Shown one piece after another: positions 1 through 7,166 of a stretch of DNA of 48,882 nt. The notes under the pieces were generated by a model. That model was not told the DNA's origin and made no database searches. It was given only the letters and a program-made list of their open reading frames with translations. Position 1 is the stretch's first letter, and every line of letters begins with the position of its first letter. The DNA is from Corallococcus interemptor (GTDB lineage Bacteria > Myxococcota > Myxococcia > Myxococcales > Myxococcaceae), in contig NZ_RAWM01000062.1 of the NCBI RefSeq assembly GCF_003668875.1, positions 1 to 48,882 of the forward strand, read 5' to 3'. A program made the position numbers and the translations under genes.

Positions 1-10
1 GGAGCGGACG

Positions 11-790
11 ATGCGGCGTGCGGGGTGGGGCTTACTGCTGGTGTGGCTGTCGGTGTCCACGGCGCGTGCGGAAGAGGTGCTGGTGTTCGCGGCGGCGAGC
101 ACGACGGATGCGCTGGAGGCCCTGGCGCCCGCGTTCCAGCAGGCATCGGGGCACCGGGTCCGCTTCGCCTTCGGGGCGTCGAGCGACCTGGCCCGTCAGG
201 TGGTGGCGGGGGCTCCGGCGGATGCGTTCCTCTCCGCCGACGCGGCGAAGATGGACACGGTCGACCGGGCGGGGCTCGTGCAGGCGGGCTCGCGGGTGGA
301 CCTGCTGTCGAACCGGCTGGTGGTGGTGGTGCCGGTGAAGTCGGCGCTGAAGGTCGCGGGGCCGGCGGACCTGAAGGGGCTCAAGCGGGTGGTGCTGGCG
401 GAGCCGGCGGCGGTGCCCGCGGGTGTGTACGCGAAGGCCTGGCTGACGAAGGCGGGCGTGTGGGCGGACGTGGCGCCGCGCGTGGTGCCGGCGGTGGACG
501 TGCGCGCCGCGCTGGCGGCGGTGGAGGCGGGGAGGGTGGACGCGGGCGTGGTGTACGCGACGGACGCGGCGCAATCGAAGAAGGCGCGGGTGGCGTTCAC
601 GGTGCCGGAGGGGGATGCGCCGCGCATCGTGTATCCGGCGGCGGCGCTGACGCAGGGCAAGGCGCGGGAGGGAGGGCTCGCGTTCGTGCGCTTCCTCCAG
701 ACGGAAGGAGCGCGGAAGGAGTTCCACCGGCTGGGCTTCCTGGACGCGAAGGCGGTGCCGGATGCAGGGAAGGGGACCCCCGCTCCGTGA
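11..790 (+). CDS. modA: ModA, periplasmic molybdate-binding protein of an ABC transporter
   Basis: This 259-residue protein captures molybdate (or tungstate) in the periplasm and delivers it to ModB. Residues 1-20 form a signal peptide (two Arg, a hydrophobic stretch, cleavage after STARA). The mature protein opens with the family's oxyanion loop VFAAASTTDAL and continues with the FAFGASSDLARQ and GAPADAFLSAD blocks typical of ModA. The ATG at 11 is preceded by GGAG at positions 1-4. Its stop overlaps the modB start by one base (TGATG), so the two are translationally coupled. Family assignment is by motif and by the modB and modC neighbours. The promoter lies outside the window. Confidence 0.93.
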   Translation: MRRAGWGLLLVWLSVSTARAEEVLVFAAASTTDALEALAPAFQQASGHRVRFAFGASSDLARQVVAGAPADAFLSADAAKMDTVDRAGLVQAGSRVDLLSNRLVVVVPVKSALKVAGPADLKGLKRVVLAEPAAVPAGVYAKAWLTKAGVWADVAPRVVPAVDVRAALAAVEAGRVDAGVVYATDAAQSKKARVAFTVPEGDAPRIVYPAAALTQGKAREGGLAFVRFLQTEGARKEFHRLGFLDAKAVPDAGKGTPAP

Positions 791-1467
791 TGGATGAAGG
801 GCTGACAGGGCTGGTGCTGTTCACGGTGGCGGTGGCGGCCCTGTCCACGGCGCTCATCCTGGTGCCGGGCGTGGCGGCGGCGTACGCGCTCGCGCGCTGG
901 AAGGGACCGGGGCGCGGCGTGGTGGAGACGCTGCTGGCCCTGCCCCTGGTGCTGCCTCCGACAGCGGTGGGCCTGGTCCTGCTGGAGTTGCTGGCGCGCG
1001 ACTCGGTGCTGGGACGGCTGCTGGACACGTTGGGCGTGGAGGTGGTGTTCACGCCGAAGGCCGTCGTGCTGGCCAGCGCGGTGATGGCGTTCCCGCTGCT
1101 GGTGCGCTCCGCGCGCGCGGGCTTTGAAGAAGTGGACCCCCGGCTGGTGGCCGTGGCGCGCACGCTGGGAGACACGCGCACGCGGGCGTTCTTCCGGGTG
1201 ACGTTGCCGCTGGCGTGGCGCGGAGTGCTCACGGGCGCGCTGCTCGCGTTCTCACGGGCGCTGGGTGAGTTCGGCGCGACGGTGCTGGTGGCGGGCAACA
1301 TCCCGGGAAGCACGCAGACGCTGTCCCTGGCCATCTTCCAGCGCACGCAGCTGGGGCAGGACGCGGAGGCGCTGAGGCTCGCGGGCGTCTCCGTCGTGCT
1401 CGCGTTCGGGGCCATGTACGTGACGGAAGTGGTGACGCGGCGGCGCGGGGCCCGGGGGCTCGCGTGA
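790..1467 (+). CDS. modB: ModB, molybdate ABC transporter permease
   Basis: A 225-residue, very hydrophobic inner-membrane permease with about five transmembrane segments. It carries the permease-ATPase coupling (EAA) loop near residues 120-170, including VARTLGDTRTRAFFRVTLPLAW and then ALGEFGATVLVAGNIPG, which is characteristic of ModB/CysT-type permeases. The ATG at 790 overlaps the modA stop. An in-frame GTG at 787 is an alternative start, and the open frame extends further upstream only as a shadow of modA. It pairs with ModA and ModC to import molybdate. The length matches the family. Confidence 0.93.
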   Translation: MDEGLTGLVLFTVAVAALSTALILVPGVAAAYALARWKGPGRGVVETLLALPLVLPPTAVGLVLLELLARDSVLGRLLDTLGVEVVFTPKAVVLASAVMAFPLLVRSARAGFEEVDPRLVAVARTLGDTRTRAFFRVTLPLAWRGVLTGALLAFSRALGEFGATVLVAGNIPGSTQTLSLAIFQRTQLGQDAEALRLAGVSVVLAFGAMYVTEVVTRRRGARGLA

Positions 1468-2543
1468 TGGAGCTGGCACTCCGGCTGCCGCTGGCGCGCT
1501 TCACGCTGGAGGTCGAAGCGCGTTTCACCTCCGCTTCGATCGCCGTGCTGGGGCGTTCGGGCTCTGGGAAGACGTCACTGCTGGAGGTGCTCGCGGGCCT
1601 GCGGCGCGGCGCCACGGGACGCGTCGTCGTCGATGGCCGCGTGCTGCTCGACACGGGTGCTCGGGTCGATGTTCCGCCCGAAGCGCGTCGCATGGGTTAC
1701 GTGCCGCAGGACGCGTTGCTCTTCCCTCACCTCACCGCCGGACAGAACATTCGCTTCGGTGTGCGCGCCGGGCGGCCGTCTCGCGTGGACGAAGCCGTGC
1801 ACCTGTTGGAGCTGGAGCCGCTGTTGCACCGCTACCCGGTGACGCTGTCCGGAGGCGAGAAGCAGCGGGTGGCCCTGGCGCGGGCGCTCGCGACGGATCC
1901 CGCGTTGCTGCTGCTGGATGAACCCCTGGCCGCGCTGGACATCGCCTTGAAGGAGCGCGTGCTGCCGTACCTCCTGCGCGTGCGCGACGAAGCCCGCGTG
2001 CCCCTGCTCTACGTCACCCACCAACTCGGTGAAGCAAGGGCCCTGGCTCGCGAGGCCCTGGTGTTGGACGGAGGCACGGTGAAGGCCGTGGGGCCCGCGG
2101 ACACGGTGCTGGGCACGGTGGCGCGCGGGCTGCTCACCGGTGAGCCCGAGGAGAACATCCTCGAAGGCACGCTGGAGCATCCTCCAGCCGGAGGCACACG
2201 GCTGCGTGTGACGGAGGCCCTGTCGCTCTGGGTGCCGGACGCACCGGAGCTGCCGCACGGCACCCGCGCCGCCTACGCCGTGCCCGCCGAGGACATCCTC
2301 CTGTCCACCGGTCCGCTGACCGGCGTCTCCGCGCGCAACGTGCTCGAAGGCACGGTGGCGAAGCTGGAGGAGGCGGGGGCAGGAGAGTGCGCGACCCATG
2401 TGGACGTGGCGGGCGTCCGCTGGGTGGTCCGCCTCACGCACGCCGCCGTGCGTGAGCTGTCCATCGCACCGGGCCAGCGCGTGTACCTCGCGGTGAAGTC
2501 CTCCGCCTGCCGCCGGCTGTTGTCTGGTTCTGCCGCGACCTGA
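1467..2543 (+). CDS. modC: ModC, molybdate ABC transporter ATPase with C-terminal Mop/TOBE domain
   Basis: A 358-residue cytoplasmic ATPase. Walker A is GRSGSGKTS at about residues 29-37, the ABC signature is LSGGEKQRVALARAL, Walker B is LLLLDEPLAALD and the switch His is in YVTHQ. The last ~65 residues (from ARNVLEGTVAKLEE onward) match the Mop/TOBE molybdate-binding domain that separates ModC from other importers. The ATG at 1467 overlaps the modB stop by one base; GTG at 1464 is an equally placed alternative, repeating the arrangement at the modA/modB junction. The operon is complete as modABC and no ModE regulator gene is adjacent. Confidence 0.92.
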   Translation: MELALRLPLARFTLEVEARFTSASIAVLGRSGSGKTSLLEVLAGLRRGATGRVVVDGRVLLDTGARVDVPPEARRMGYVPQDALLFPHLTAGQNIRFGVRAGRPSRVDEAVHLLELEPLLHRYPVTLSGGEKQRVALARALATDPALLLLDEPLAALDIALKERVLPYLLRVRDEARVPLLYVTHQLGEARALAREALVLDGGTVKAVGPADTVLGTVARGLLTGEPEENILEGTLEHPPAGGTRLRVTEALSLWVPDAPELPHGTRAAYAVPAEDILLSTGPLTGVSARNVLEGTVAKLEEAGAGECATHVDVAGVRWVVRLTHAAVRELSIAPGQRVYLAVKSSACRRLLSGSAAT

Positions 2544-2555
2544 CGTCACACCGTC

Positions 2556-3083
2556 ATGGAGCTGAACGCCTACACCTATGTCGGACCCGAGGAGATCCGC
2601 CGTGCCGTGATGGCGCATCCCGCCGGCGTCTCCATCCGCGCCCGCGAAGACCTGGACCGCTGGCTCCACGCTCACCCGGATGCCATGGAAGAGGGCGCGA
2701 CCTGGGTCGTGGACCTCACCGGCTGTCTGCGATTGGCGCCACGCCGGTCGGAACACGTCGCGTGCGCGGGAGGCGAGGAGGTGCTGGCGGCGGGCGAGTT
2801 CCACTTCCAGCGAACCGCAACGGGGTGGGACATCGCGGGAGCCTCGAACCAATCCATGGGCTACTGCCCGGACACGGACTGCTGGGACGCACTGTCGCTC
2901 GCGCTGACCCGGGCCGGCATCCGAGGTCCCCCGGGCTTCACCCATGCCATCACCTTCCGGCGGTGCACCCGCTGCGGCGAGTTCAATCTGGTGAAGGAAC
3001 AGTGGTTCGTCTGCGCGTTCTGCGACGCGGACCTGCCTGCGCTCTGGAACGTCGCCCCACGAAGACTCGTGCTCGTGGGCTAG
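2556..3083 (+). CDS. Hypothetical protein with C-terminal CxxC pair (zinc-ribbon-like)
   Basis: A 175-residue soluble protein that I do not recognise. The visible feature is a C-terminal CTRC...CAFC arrangement (Cys137, 140, 153, 156) with a 12-residue spacer, which looks like a small treble-clef or zinc-ribbon site. A further Cys pair lies in the YCPDTDCW segment. There is no signal peptide or membrane segment. It begins 12 bases after modC in the same direction, so it may be read with the mod operon, but nothing in it indicates a role in molybdenum metabolism. Confidence 0.7.
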   Translation: MELNAYTYVGPEEIRRAVMAHPAGVSIRAREDLDRWLHAHPDAMEEGATWVVDLTGCLRLAPRRSEHVACAGGEEVLAAGEFHFQRTATGWDIAGASNQSMGYCPDTDCWDALSLALTRAGIRGPPGFTHAITFRRCTRCGEFNLVKEQWFVCAFCDADLPALWNVAPRRLVLVG

Positions 3084-3152
3084 AATGCATCTCATAACCG
3101 GTCACGGAAGGGGCGACAGCGAGCAGGGAGTGTGCTCGACCCTGTTGGATAG

Positions 3153-3569
3153 AGCTGACCGACGAGCAGTGGGAAGTCCTTCGTCCGCATGTGCCGGGGC
3201 CCGAGCGGCAGCGTACGAGCGCGAAGGGTGGAAGGCCCTGGCGCGATCCGCAGGATGTACTCAACGGCATTCTGTGGGTACTGCGCACCGGAGCGCCCTC
3301 GGCGGACCTGCCAGGGCGCTACCCGCCCTACTAAACGTGCCACCGGAGATTTCAGGCCTGGGTGAAGGCGGGGGGGCTGGACCGGATTCTGCGAGCGCTG
3401 GCGGAAGACTTGAGAAGTCGCGAAGCTCGATTTGACCGAGGCGCACATCGACGGCTCCCACGCAGGGGCAAAAAGGGGGCGCTTTGGTTAGTCGGACTCG
3501 GCGCGGCAAAGCGTCCTTCAGCTCGCCTGCGCCCTCATCCTGCTTCTTCGGTTGTGGGATGCGTTCTAG
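3153..3569 (+). pseudogene. Decayed IS5-family transposase (DUF4096 N-terminus, internally deleted)
   Basis: Translation from 3153 reads ELTDEQWEVLRPHVPGPER, the N-terminus of IS5/IS1031-type transposases, and continues through ILWVLRTGAPSADLPGRYPPY. There a TAA at 3333-3335 stands where the family has Gln (PPYQTCHRRF). After LAEDL a frameshift is needed near 3415-3425 to recover LDLTEAHIDGSHAGAK, which holds the first catalytic Asp. A second shift near 3495 recovers TRRGKA. The frame then jumps directly to VLQLACALILLLRLWDAF plus stop at 3567-3569, which looks like the family's C-terminal end. The central part with the remaining catalytic residues is missing. It is a dead remnant; I could not define terminal inverted repeats. 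Family recognition is from memory of conserved motifs. Confidence 0.82.
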
Positions 3570-3646
3570 CGCCAGTGCGCGCGGCCGACGCGTAACCCGA
3601 CCACTTTCCCGCTTCTTCGCTCGGCTAGCCATGGCCAAAGCTGCTT

Positions 3647-3660
3647 AGGTATATATACCT
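3647..3660. promoter_or_regulatory. Palindrome 1 of 4 (14-bp core only)
   Basis: A perfect palindrome AGGTATATATACCT whose flanks do not extend the symmetry. It is the farthest of the four from the abiEi start, with its centre 58 bp before that of the next copy. It is a candidate AbiEi operator half-set, by analogy with the promoter inverted repeats bound by AbiEi regulators. Confidence 0.8.
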
Positions 3661-3697
3661 GCTATTTCCGGGTTATCTCAAGGCCGATCCCTGAAGG

Positions 3698-3725
3698 GGA
3701 ACCTAGGTATATATACCTAGGTTCC
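3698..3725. promoter_or_regulatory. Palindrome 2 of 4 (28 bp)
   Basis: The same AGGTATATATACCT core (3705-3718), here extended by 7-bp arms, GGAACCT on the left and its exact complement AGGTTCC on the right. The arms are unlike those of the other copies. The centre-to-centre distance is 58 bp to both neighbours. Confidence 0.85.
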
Positions 3726-3752
3726 GATGCGTATGCTCTCGTCCTATTCCCC

Positions 3753-3786
3753 TGATGGCACTAGGTATATATACCTAGTGCCATCA
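3753..3786. promoter_or_regulatory. Palindrome 3 of 4 (34 bp)
   Basis: Core at 3763-3776 with 10-bp arms, TGATGGCACT on the left and AGTGCCATCA on the right, fully symmetric. The centre is 56 bp before that of palindrome 4. The TATATA centre also resembles a -10 element, so bound protein could occlude a promoter (inference). Confidence 0.85.
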
Positions 3787-3805
3787 CACGAATTAACCAT
3801 GGAGT

Positions 3806-3845
3806 TCTTCTCCCTGCTAGGTATATATACCTAGCAGGGAGAAGA
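3806..3845. promoter_or_regulatory. Palindrome 4 of 4 (40 bp), containing the abiEi ribosome binding site
   Basis: Core at 3819-3832 with 13-bp arms; the left arm TCTTCTCCCTGCT is exactly complemented on the right. The right arm contains AGGGAG (3836-3841), the obvious Shine-Dalgarno for the ATG at 3852 (10-base spacing). If transcribed, the palindrome would form an uninterrupted 40-nt hairpin pairing the ribosome binding site. It is both a candidate operator and a candidate translational silencer. Confidence 0.85.
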
Positions 3846-3851
3846 GAAAAT

Positions 3852-4733
3852 ATGCCCCGCCGCTCATGGGAGGTCACCTCCGGTCCCAAGCTCGCCGCAT
3901 ACGTCATGGCGCAGCCCTTCCGTGTCTTCAACGCGCCCCAGCTACGGGACTTCCTACGTCGCGCTCGTGAGGAGCTGCAGCTTCCGGAAACCGCTACACC
4001 GGCCCGTATGACCTCCCTGCTCCAGTCGGAAGGGAAGCTAAAGCAGATTGAGCTTGCAGCTGAACATGGATACCCGGGCGCGGTCCGGTACGTATGGGAC
4101 GAGGTCGAGCCGTATAGCCTCGCGCTCTCTCTCAGGCCGGGTGCTTACCTCTCGCACTTTTCTGCCTTGGTGGTGCATGGCCTGACGAATCAGGTTCCAA
4201 AGGTCATCTACGTCAACAAGGAGCAGAGTCCCAAGCCGAAGCCGGCGGGCGGGTTGACGCAGGAGGGGCTCGACCGTGCCTTCAGCAACGCGCCGCGCAC
4301 CTCCAAGTACGTCTTTCATCTGGACATCTACCAAGTCGTACTTCTCAACGGGAAGTCGACGGGCCGGTTGGGCGTAGTTTCCCGCCCAATCAACCGAGCC
4401 ACGCAGGTCGATGTGACAGCAATAGAGCGCACGCTCATCGACATCACGGTCCGCCCCAACTACGCGGGCAGCGTGTTCGAGGTCGTGGAGGCCTTCCGCC
4501 GTGCGCGGGATGAAGTGGCGGTGCCGACGCTCGTCGCGATGCTCAAAAAGCTCGACTACGTGTACCCGTACCACCAAGCCATCGGCTTCTACATGGAGCG
4601 CGCTGGCTATAGACCGACTCAATTAGAGCGGCTGCGCACCATGGGCCTCAATTTCGACTTCTACCTCACGCACGGGATGAGGGACGCCGAGTACAGCAAG
4701 GAGTGGCGCTTATTCCACCCCCGCGGCCTGTAG
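3852..4733 (+). CDS. abiEi: AbiEi-type antitoxin / transcriptional regulator (type IV toxin-antitoxin)
   Basis: A 293-residue protein. The N-terminal ~75 residues look like a winged helix-turn-helix (PFRVFNAPQLRDFLRRAREE ... MTSLLQSEGKLKQIEL). The middle and C-terminal parts carry the AbiEi-family pattern, including LSHFSALVVHGL and VTAIERTLIDITVRPNYAGS followed by EVVEAF. Known AbiEi proteins bind promoter inverted repeats to repress their own operon and neutralise AbiEii. Here four graded palindromes occupy the 200 bp upstream, the last one holding the ribosome binding site. The partner abiEii lies downstream on the opposite strand, overlapping by 24 nt at the 3' ends instead of following in the same operon. 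Base composition is less GC-rich than in neighbouring genes, consistent with transfer. Confidence 0.85.
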   Translation: MPRRSWEVTSGPKLAAYVMAQPFRVFNAPQLRDFLRRAREELQLPETATPARMTSLLQSEGKLKQIELAAEHGYPGAVRYVWDEVEPYSLALSLRPGAYLSHFSALVVHGLTNQVPKVIYVNKEQSPKPKPAGGLTQEGLDRAFSNAPRTSKYVFHLDIYQVVLLNGKSTGRLGVVSRPINRATQVDVTAIERTLIDITVRPNYAGSVFEVVEAFRRARDEVAVPTLVAMLKKLDYVYPYHQAIGFYMERAGYRPTQLERLRTMGLNFDFYLTHGMRDAEYSKEWRLFHPRGL

Positions 4734-5645
4734 TCGTGCGACTTCGTTCAACACGAAGTCGAAGTAGTGGTCAAAGAATTCCAGCTTCTCACCCGTCACA
4801 GTACTCACCACCTCGCCCCACGCATTGGCGTGAAACGACCGGTACTCGGGAATGTGGTTGAGGAGCGAAAGAGGAACCTCCTTTGCAGCGAACATCCCAC
4901 GCACTGTCGCCAAGTGCTGCGTCAGGTCCACTTGGCCGGACTGCACGCAAGCGTGGATGTCGTAGAAGTCTCGAGGCCGAGGCGCTGGGTTCCGCCGCTG
5001 GCCGTGCGCGGCCATCTGTTGGCAGATGGCCCGCAGCTTCTCGGCCGCGATCATGGGCAGCGTGTAGACGTACACCGGGTAGCCGTCGACTTCGACCTCC
5101 TGCTTGCCTTCGGTGTACTCATACTTACTGATCTCGACTTCGACCTTCTTGCCGATGTTGCGTCGATACGTGAGGGCCTCGTCCGCCTCAGACGTCGGGT
5201 CGTGGCGGGCACCATCGCCGTGGGCGAGCGCTGCCCTCTGCCCCTTCATGAACCGTTGACTCCCTACTCCCTCCGCAGCGGCCCAGTCCTCGGCTGACAT
5301 GTATTTGAACGTTGCGTTGTAGCCACCCCACCTGGGGTTCGTCTGGCCGACGATCGGGCGGCGCGCCGGCCGGGGCGTGAACTTGAAGTCGAGGACGCGG
5401 TAACCCTCGAGTTCGAAGTGCCGCTGAACAGCTCGCTCGAGCCTGGCTGCGAGCCAAGCCGAGTCCTCGACGTCGTCCTGCATGGAGAAGTCGTAGTCGA
5501 TGGACGCGCGCGCGCCAATCTTGTGAATGAGCTGCAGTGCATTGCCGCCCTTGAGAACGAGCTTGTCGAAGAGTTCCTCGTCGCTCGCGATGGCCGAGAC
5601 GACAAGTTCGCCGGTGCGGAGCAGGGACGCCTTATCCAAGGGCAT
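4710..5645 (-). CDS. abiEii: AbiEii-type nucleotidyltransferase toxin
   Basis: A 311-residue protein of the AbiEii/AbiGii nucleotidyltransferase family. Near the N-terminus LVLKGGNALQLIHKIGARAS followed by IDYDFS gives the family's KGG-x-AL ... R-x-S-x-D-x-DF active-site block. Further on, AAEKLRAICQQM and RPRDFYDIHA supply the conserved Lys and the RPRDxxDI motif. Known family members act in the cytoplasm and transfer nucleotides to essential RNA targets, giving growth arrest and phage abortive infection. The ATG at 5645 is preceded by GGAG at 7-base spacing. No copy of the palindrome precedes this gene, so toxin transcription appears independent of the palindrome-bearing promoter, which is unusual for AbiE. 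The active-site residues appear intact. Confidence 0.87.
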   Translation of the reverse strand: MPLDKASLLRTGELVVSAIASDEELFDKLVLKGGNALQLIHKIGARASIDYDFSMQDDVEDSAWLAARLERAVQRHFELEGYRVLDFKFTPRPARRPIVGQTNPRWGGYNATFKYMSAEDWAAAEGVGSQRFMKGQRAALAHGDGARHDPTSEADEALTYRRNIGKKVEVEISKYEYTEGKQEVEVDGYPVYVYTLPMIAAEKLRAICQQMAAHGQRRNPAPRPRDFYDIHACVQSGQVDLTQHLATVRGMFAAKEVPLSLLNHIPEYRSFHANAWGEVVSTVTGEKLEFFDHYFDFVLNEVARLQAAGVE

Positions 5646-5923
5646 AGTGCACTCCAGTCTGCGCGCCCAGAGTGTGCGACGCCACCTGCGCCGGCGCCCA
5701 GGCTTACGGTCGCCCGATGGCGGCCTTCATCTCGAGTCCACGGGACTCTACGAGGTTCGGAAGGCATCTAGCAGTCCGACAAGGCGGAGCCACAGGCATT
5801 TCGAGCCCCGCCTTATCAGCCACGCTAAACGGCCGCTCACGATTCTCGATCGGCAAGTGGCATCCAGGGCCGAAAACTCAGCCTCAGCGGCAGACCAGAC
5901 GTCCAGGAATCGTGACCTTTGGT
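5646..5923. other. Non-coding spacer upstream of abiEii
   Basis: These 278 bases separate the abiEii start from the end of the next minus-strand gene. They should hold the abiEii promoter. I see no copy of the AGGTATATATACCT palindrome, no convincing gene on either strand and no clear att-like direct repeat to mark the edge of the accessory patch. Confidence 0.5.
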
Positions 5924-6442
5924 TTAGTCCCCGCGCGCTTTGGCTTCGAACCGCCGATGCGCGGCCTCCATCCGCTCCAGTGCGTCCCGCAGCTCGCGCT
6001 CGATGTCTTCGCGCTGGGACCGCATCAGGTCTTCCGGAAACCCCATGCGCTCCAGCAAGTTGAGCTGCATGAAGAACGTCTCGCACGGCCAGGGGCCGCC
6101 CGCGCGATCCAGGTACTGGCCCCCTTGAAAAAGGAACTCTCCCCAGGACAGCTCCCCGCGCCGGTGGCGGAGGAACAGGCACGCCAGATGGTCCGCGTCC
6201 TCCGCGCGACGCTCCTCGGGGGTGGCCGGGAGAGGAAGCATCGGGATGTCGTAGAGCAGCCCCTTGGCCGTGGCGACATCCGGCGCCGTGCACATCTCCA
6301 GCAACCACAGCGGTGGGTCATCCAGCTTCATCACCCAGGCATCCGCCCAGGCGATGATCTCCTTGAGCCCGACGAGCCCCATCTCCAGCATCGTGCGAAT
6401 CCGCACGACGGCGACCGGGTCGAACGGGGTGCCCTCCCTCAC
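5924..6442 (-). CDS. Hypothetical protein coupled to a pentapeptide-repeat gene
   Basis: A 172-residue soluble protein of unknown family, rich in Leu, Glu and Arg. The C-terminal third (EDLMRSQREDIERELRDALE and beyond) is probably a long charged helix. It starts at GTG 6442, sharing GTGA with the stop of the upstream pentapeptide-repeat gene (4-nt overlap), so the two are translationally coupled and probably act together. No signal peptide, membrane helix or metal motif is visible. I cannot assign a function. Confidence 0.7.
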   Translation of the reverse strand: MREGTPFDPVAVVRIRTMLEMGLVGLKEIIAWADAWVMKLDDPPLWLLEMCTAPDVATAKGLLYDIPMLPLPATPEERRAEDADHLACLFLRHRRGELSWGEFLFQGGQYLDRAGGPWPCETFFMQLNLLERMGFPEDLMRSQREDIERELRDALERMEAAHRRFEAKARGD

Positions 6443-7101
6443 CGCTTCGCCCCCGCCTTCTTCGCGCCGCCACGCCCAGCCGGCTTCGCGTGGTAGCCCT
6501 CCACGAGCATGCCCAGCTCATGGACCACGGACATCGCCGTGTCCTGCGGGATGCGCGTGTCCTTCAGCTTGTTGCGCGCGGGGTCGAGCACCAGGCCCGT
6601 GGCGCCAGAGAAGTCCGTCCGGGTCAGCACGCAGCCCCGGAAGTTGCTGCCGGTGAGGTCCGCGCCGGTGAAGTCCGCGTCCGTCAGGTCCATGTCGAAG
6701 AAGTTCGCCTCGCGCGCCACGCAGCGCACGAACGACGTCTGGCGCAGGCTCAGCCCCACGAACGAGCTGTAGGGCATGGCGCACTCCTCGAAGTTCACCT
6801 CCGGGTTCGCCGCCACGCCCGTCCAGTCGATGCCCATCAACTTCGAGCCCTCGAACCGCACGTCCCGGAGCCGGATGGCGTTGAAGTTCGCGCGCGTCAG
6901 GTTGCAGCCCTGGAACACGCACGCCTCCAGCAGCGCCTCCTTCCACCGGCCCTCCTGCAACTCACAGTTGAGGAAGGTGCACCGGTAGAACTCCTTGTCT
7001 CCCAGGTCGACGCCCTGGAGGTCCAGTCCCTCGAACGTCTCCTTCTCGAAGGAGTCCTCCTGCTGGAGCCGCTTCACCACCGCGCTGTCGTCCCGGACCA
7101 T
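6439..7101 (-). CDS. Pentapeptide-repeat protein
   Basis: A 220-residue protein with runs of A(D/N)LxX-type pentapeptides, for example CNLTRANFNAIRLRDVRFEG and DLTDADFTGADLTGSNFRGC. These form a right-handed quadrilateral beta-helix. The layout (short N-terminal part, a central WTGVAANPEVNFEEC segment, repeats on both sides) resembles QnrB/McbG-like proteins that can mimic DNA and protect gyrase, but many family members have other or unknown roles. The C-terminus ends in a basic AKPAGRGGAKKAGAKR tail. It is first in a two-gene operon with the overlapping downstream gene. Confidence 0.85.
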   Translation of the reverse strand: MVRDDSAVVKRLQQEDSFEKETFEGLDLQGVDLGDKEFYRCTFLNCELQEGRWKEALLEACVFQGCNLTRANFNAIRLRDVRFEGSKLMGIDWTGVAANPEVNFEECAMPYSSFVGLSLRQTSFVRCVAREANFFDMDLTDADFTGADLTGSNFRGCVLTRTDFSGATGLVLDPARNKLKDTRIPQDTAMSVVHELGMLVEGYHAKPAGRGGAKKAGAKR

Positions 7102-7166
7102 GCCGGCCTTATACCGGCCCGCGAAGGACCCGGCGACAGCGCACCGGGTCCTCCACGGACTTCACG

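Noticed and set aside
3085..3435. 116-codon open frame directly after the CxxC protein
   Set aside because: It runs out of frame through the transposase remnant, and the recognisable protein motifs are in another frame.
3647..3845. Resemblance to a short CRISPR array (regular repeats, unique spacers)
   Set aside because: The shared unit is only 14 bp and fully palindromic, the flanks are mirror copies rather than free spacers, and no cas genes are present.
5790..5830. tRNA T-arm-like string near TTCGAGCCCCGCC in the abiEii upstream region
   Set aside because: No acceptor, D or anticodon arms can be folded around it.
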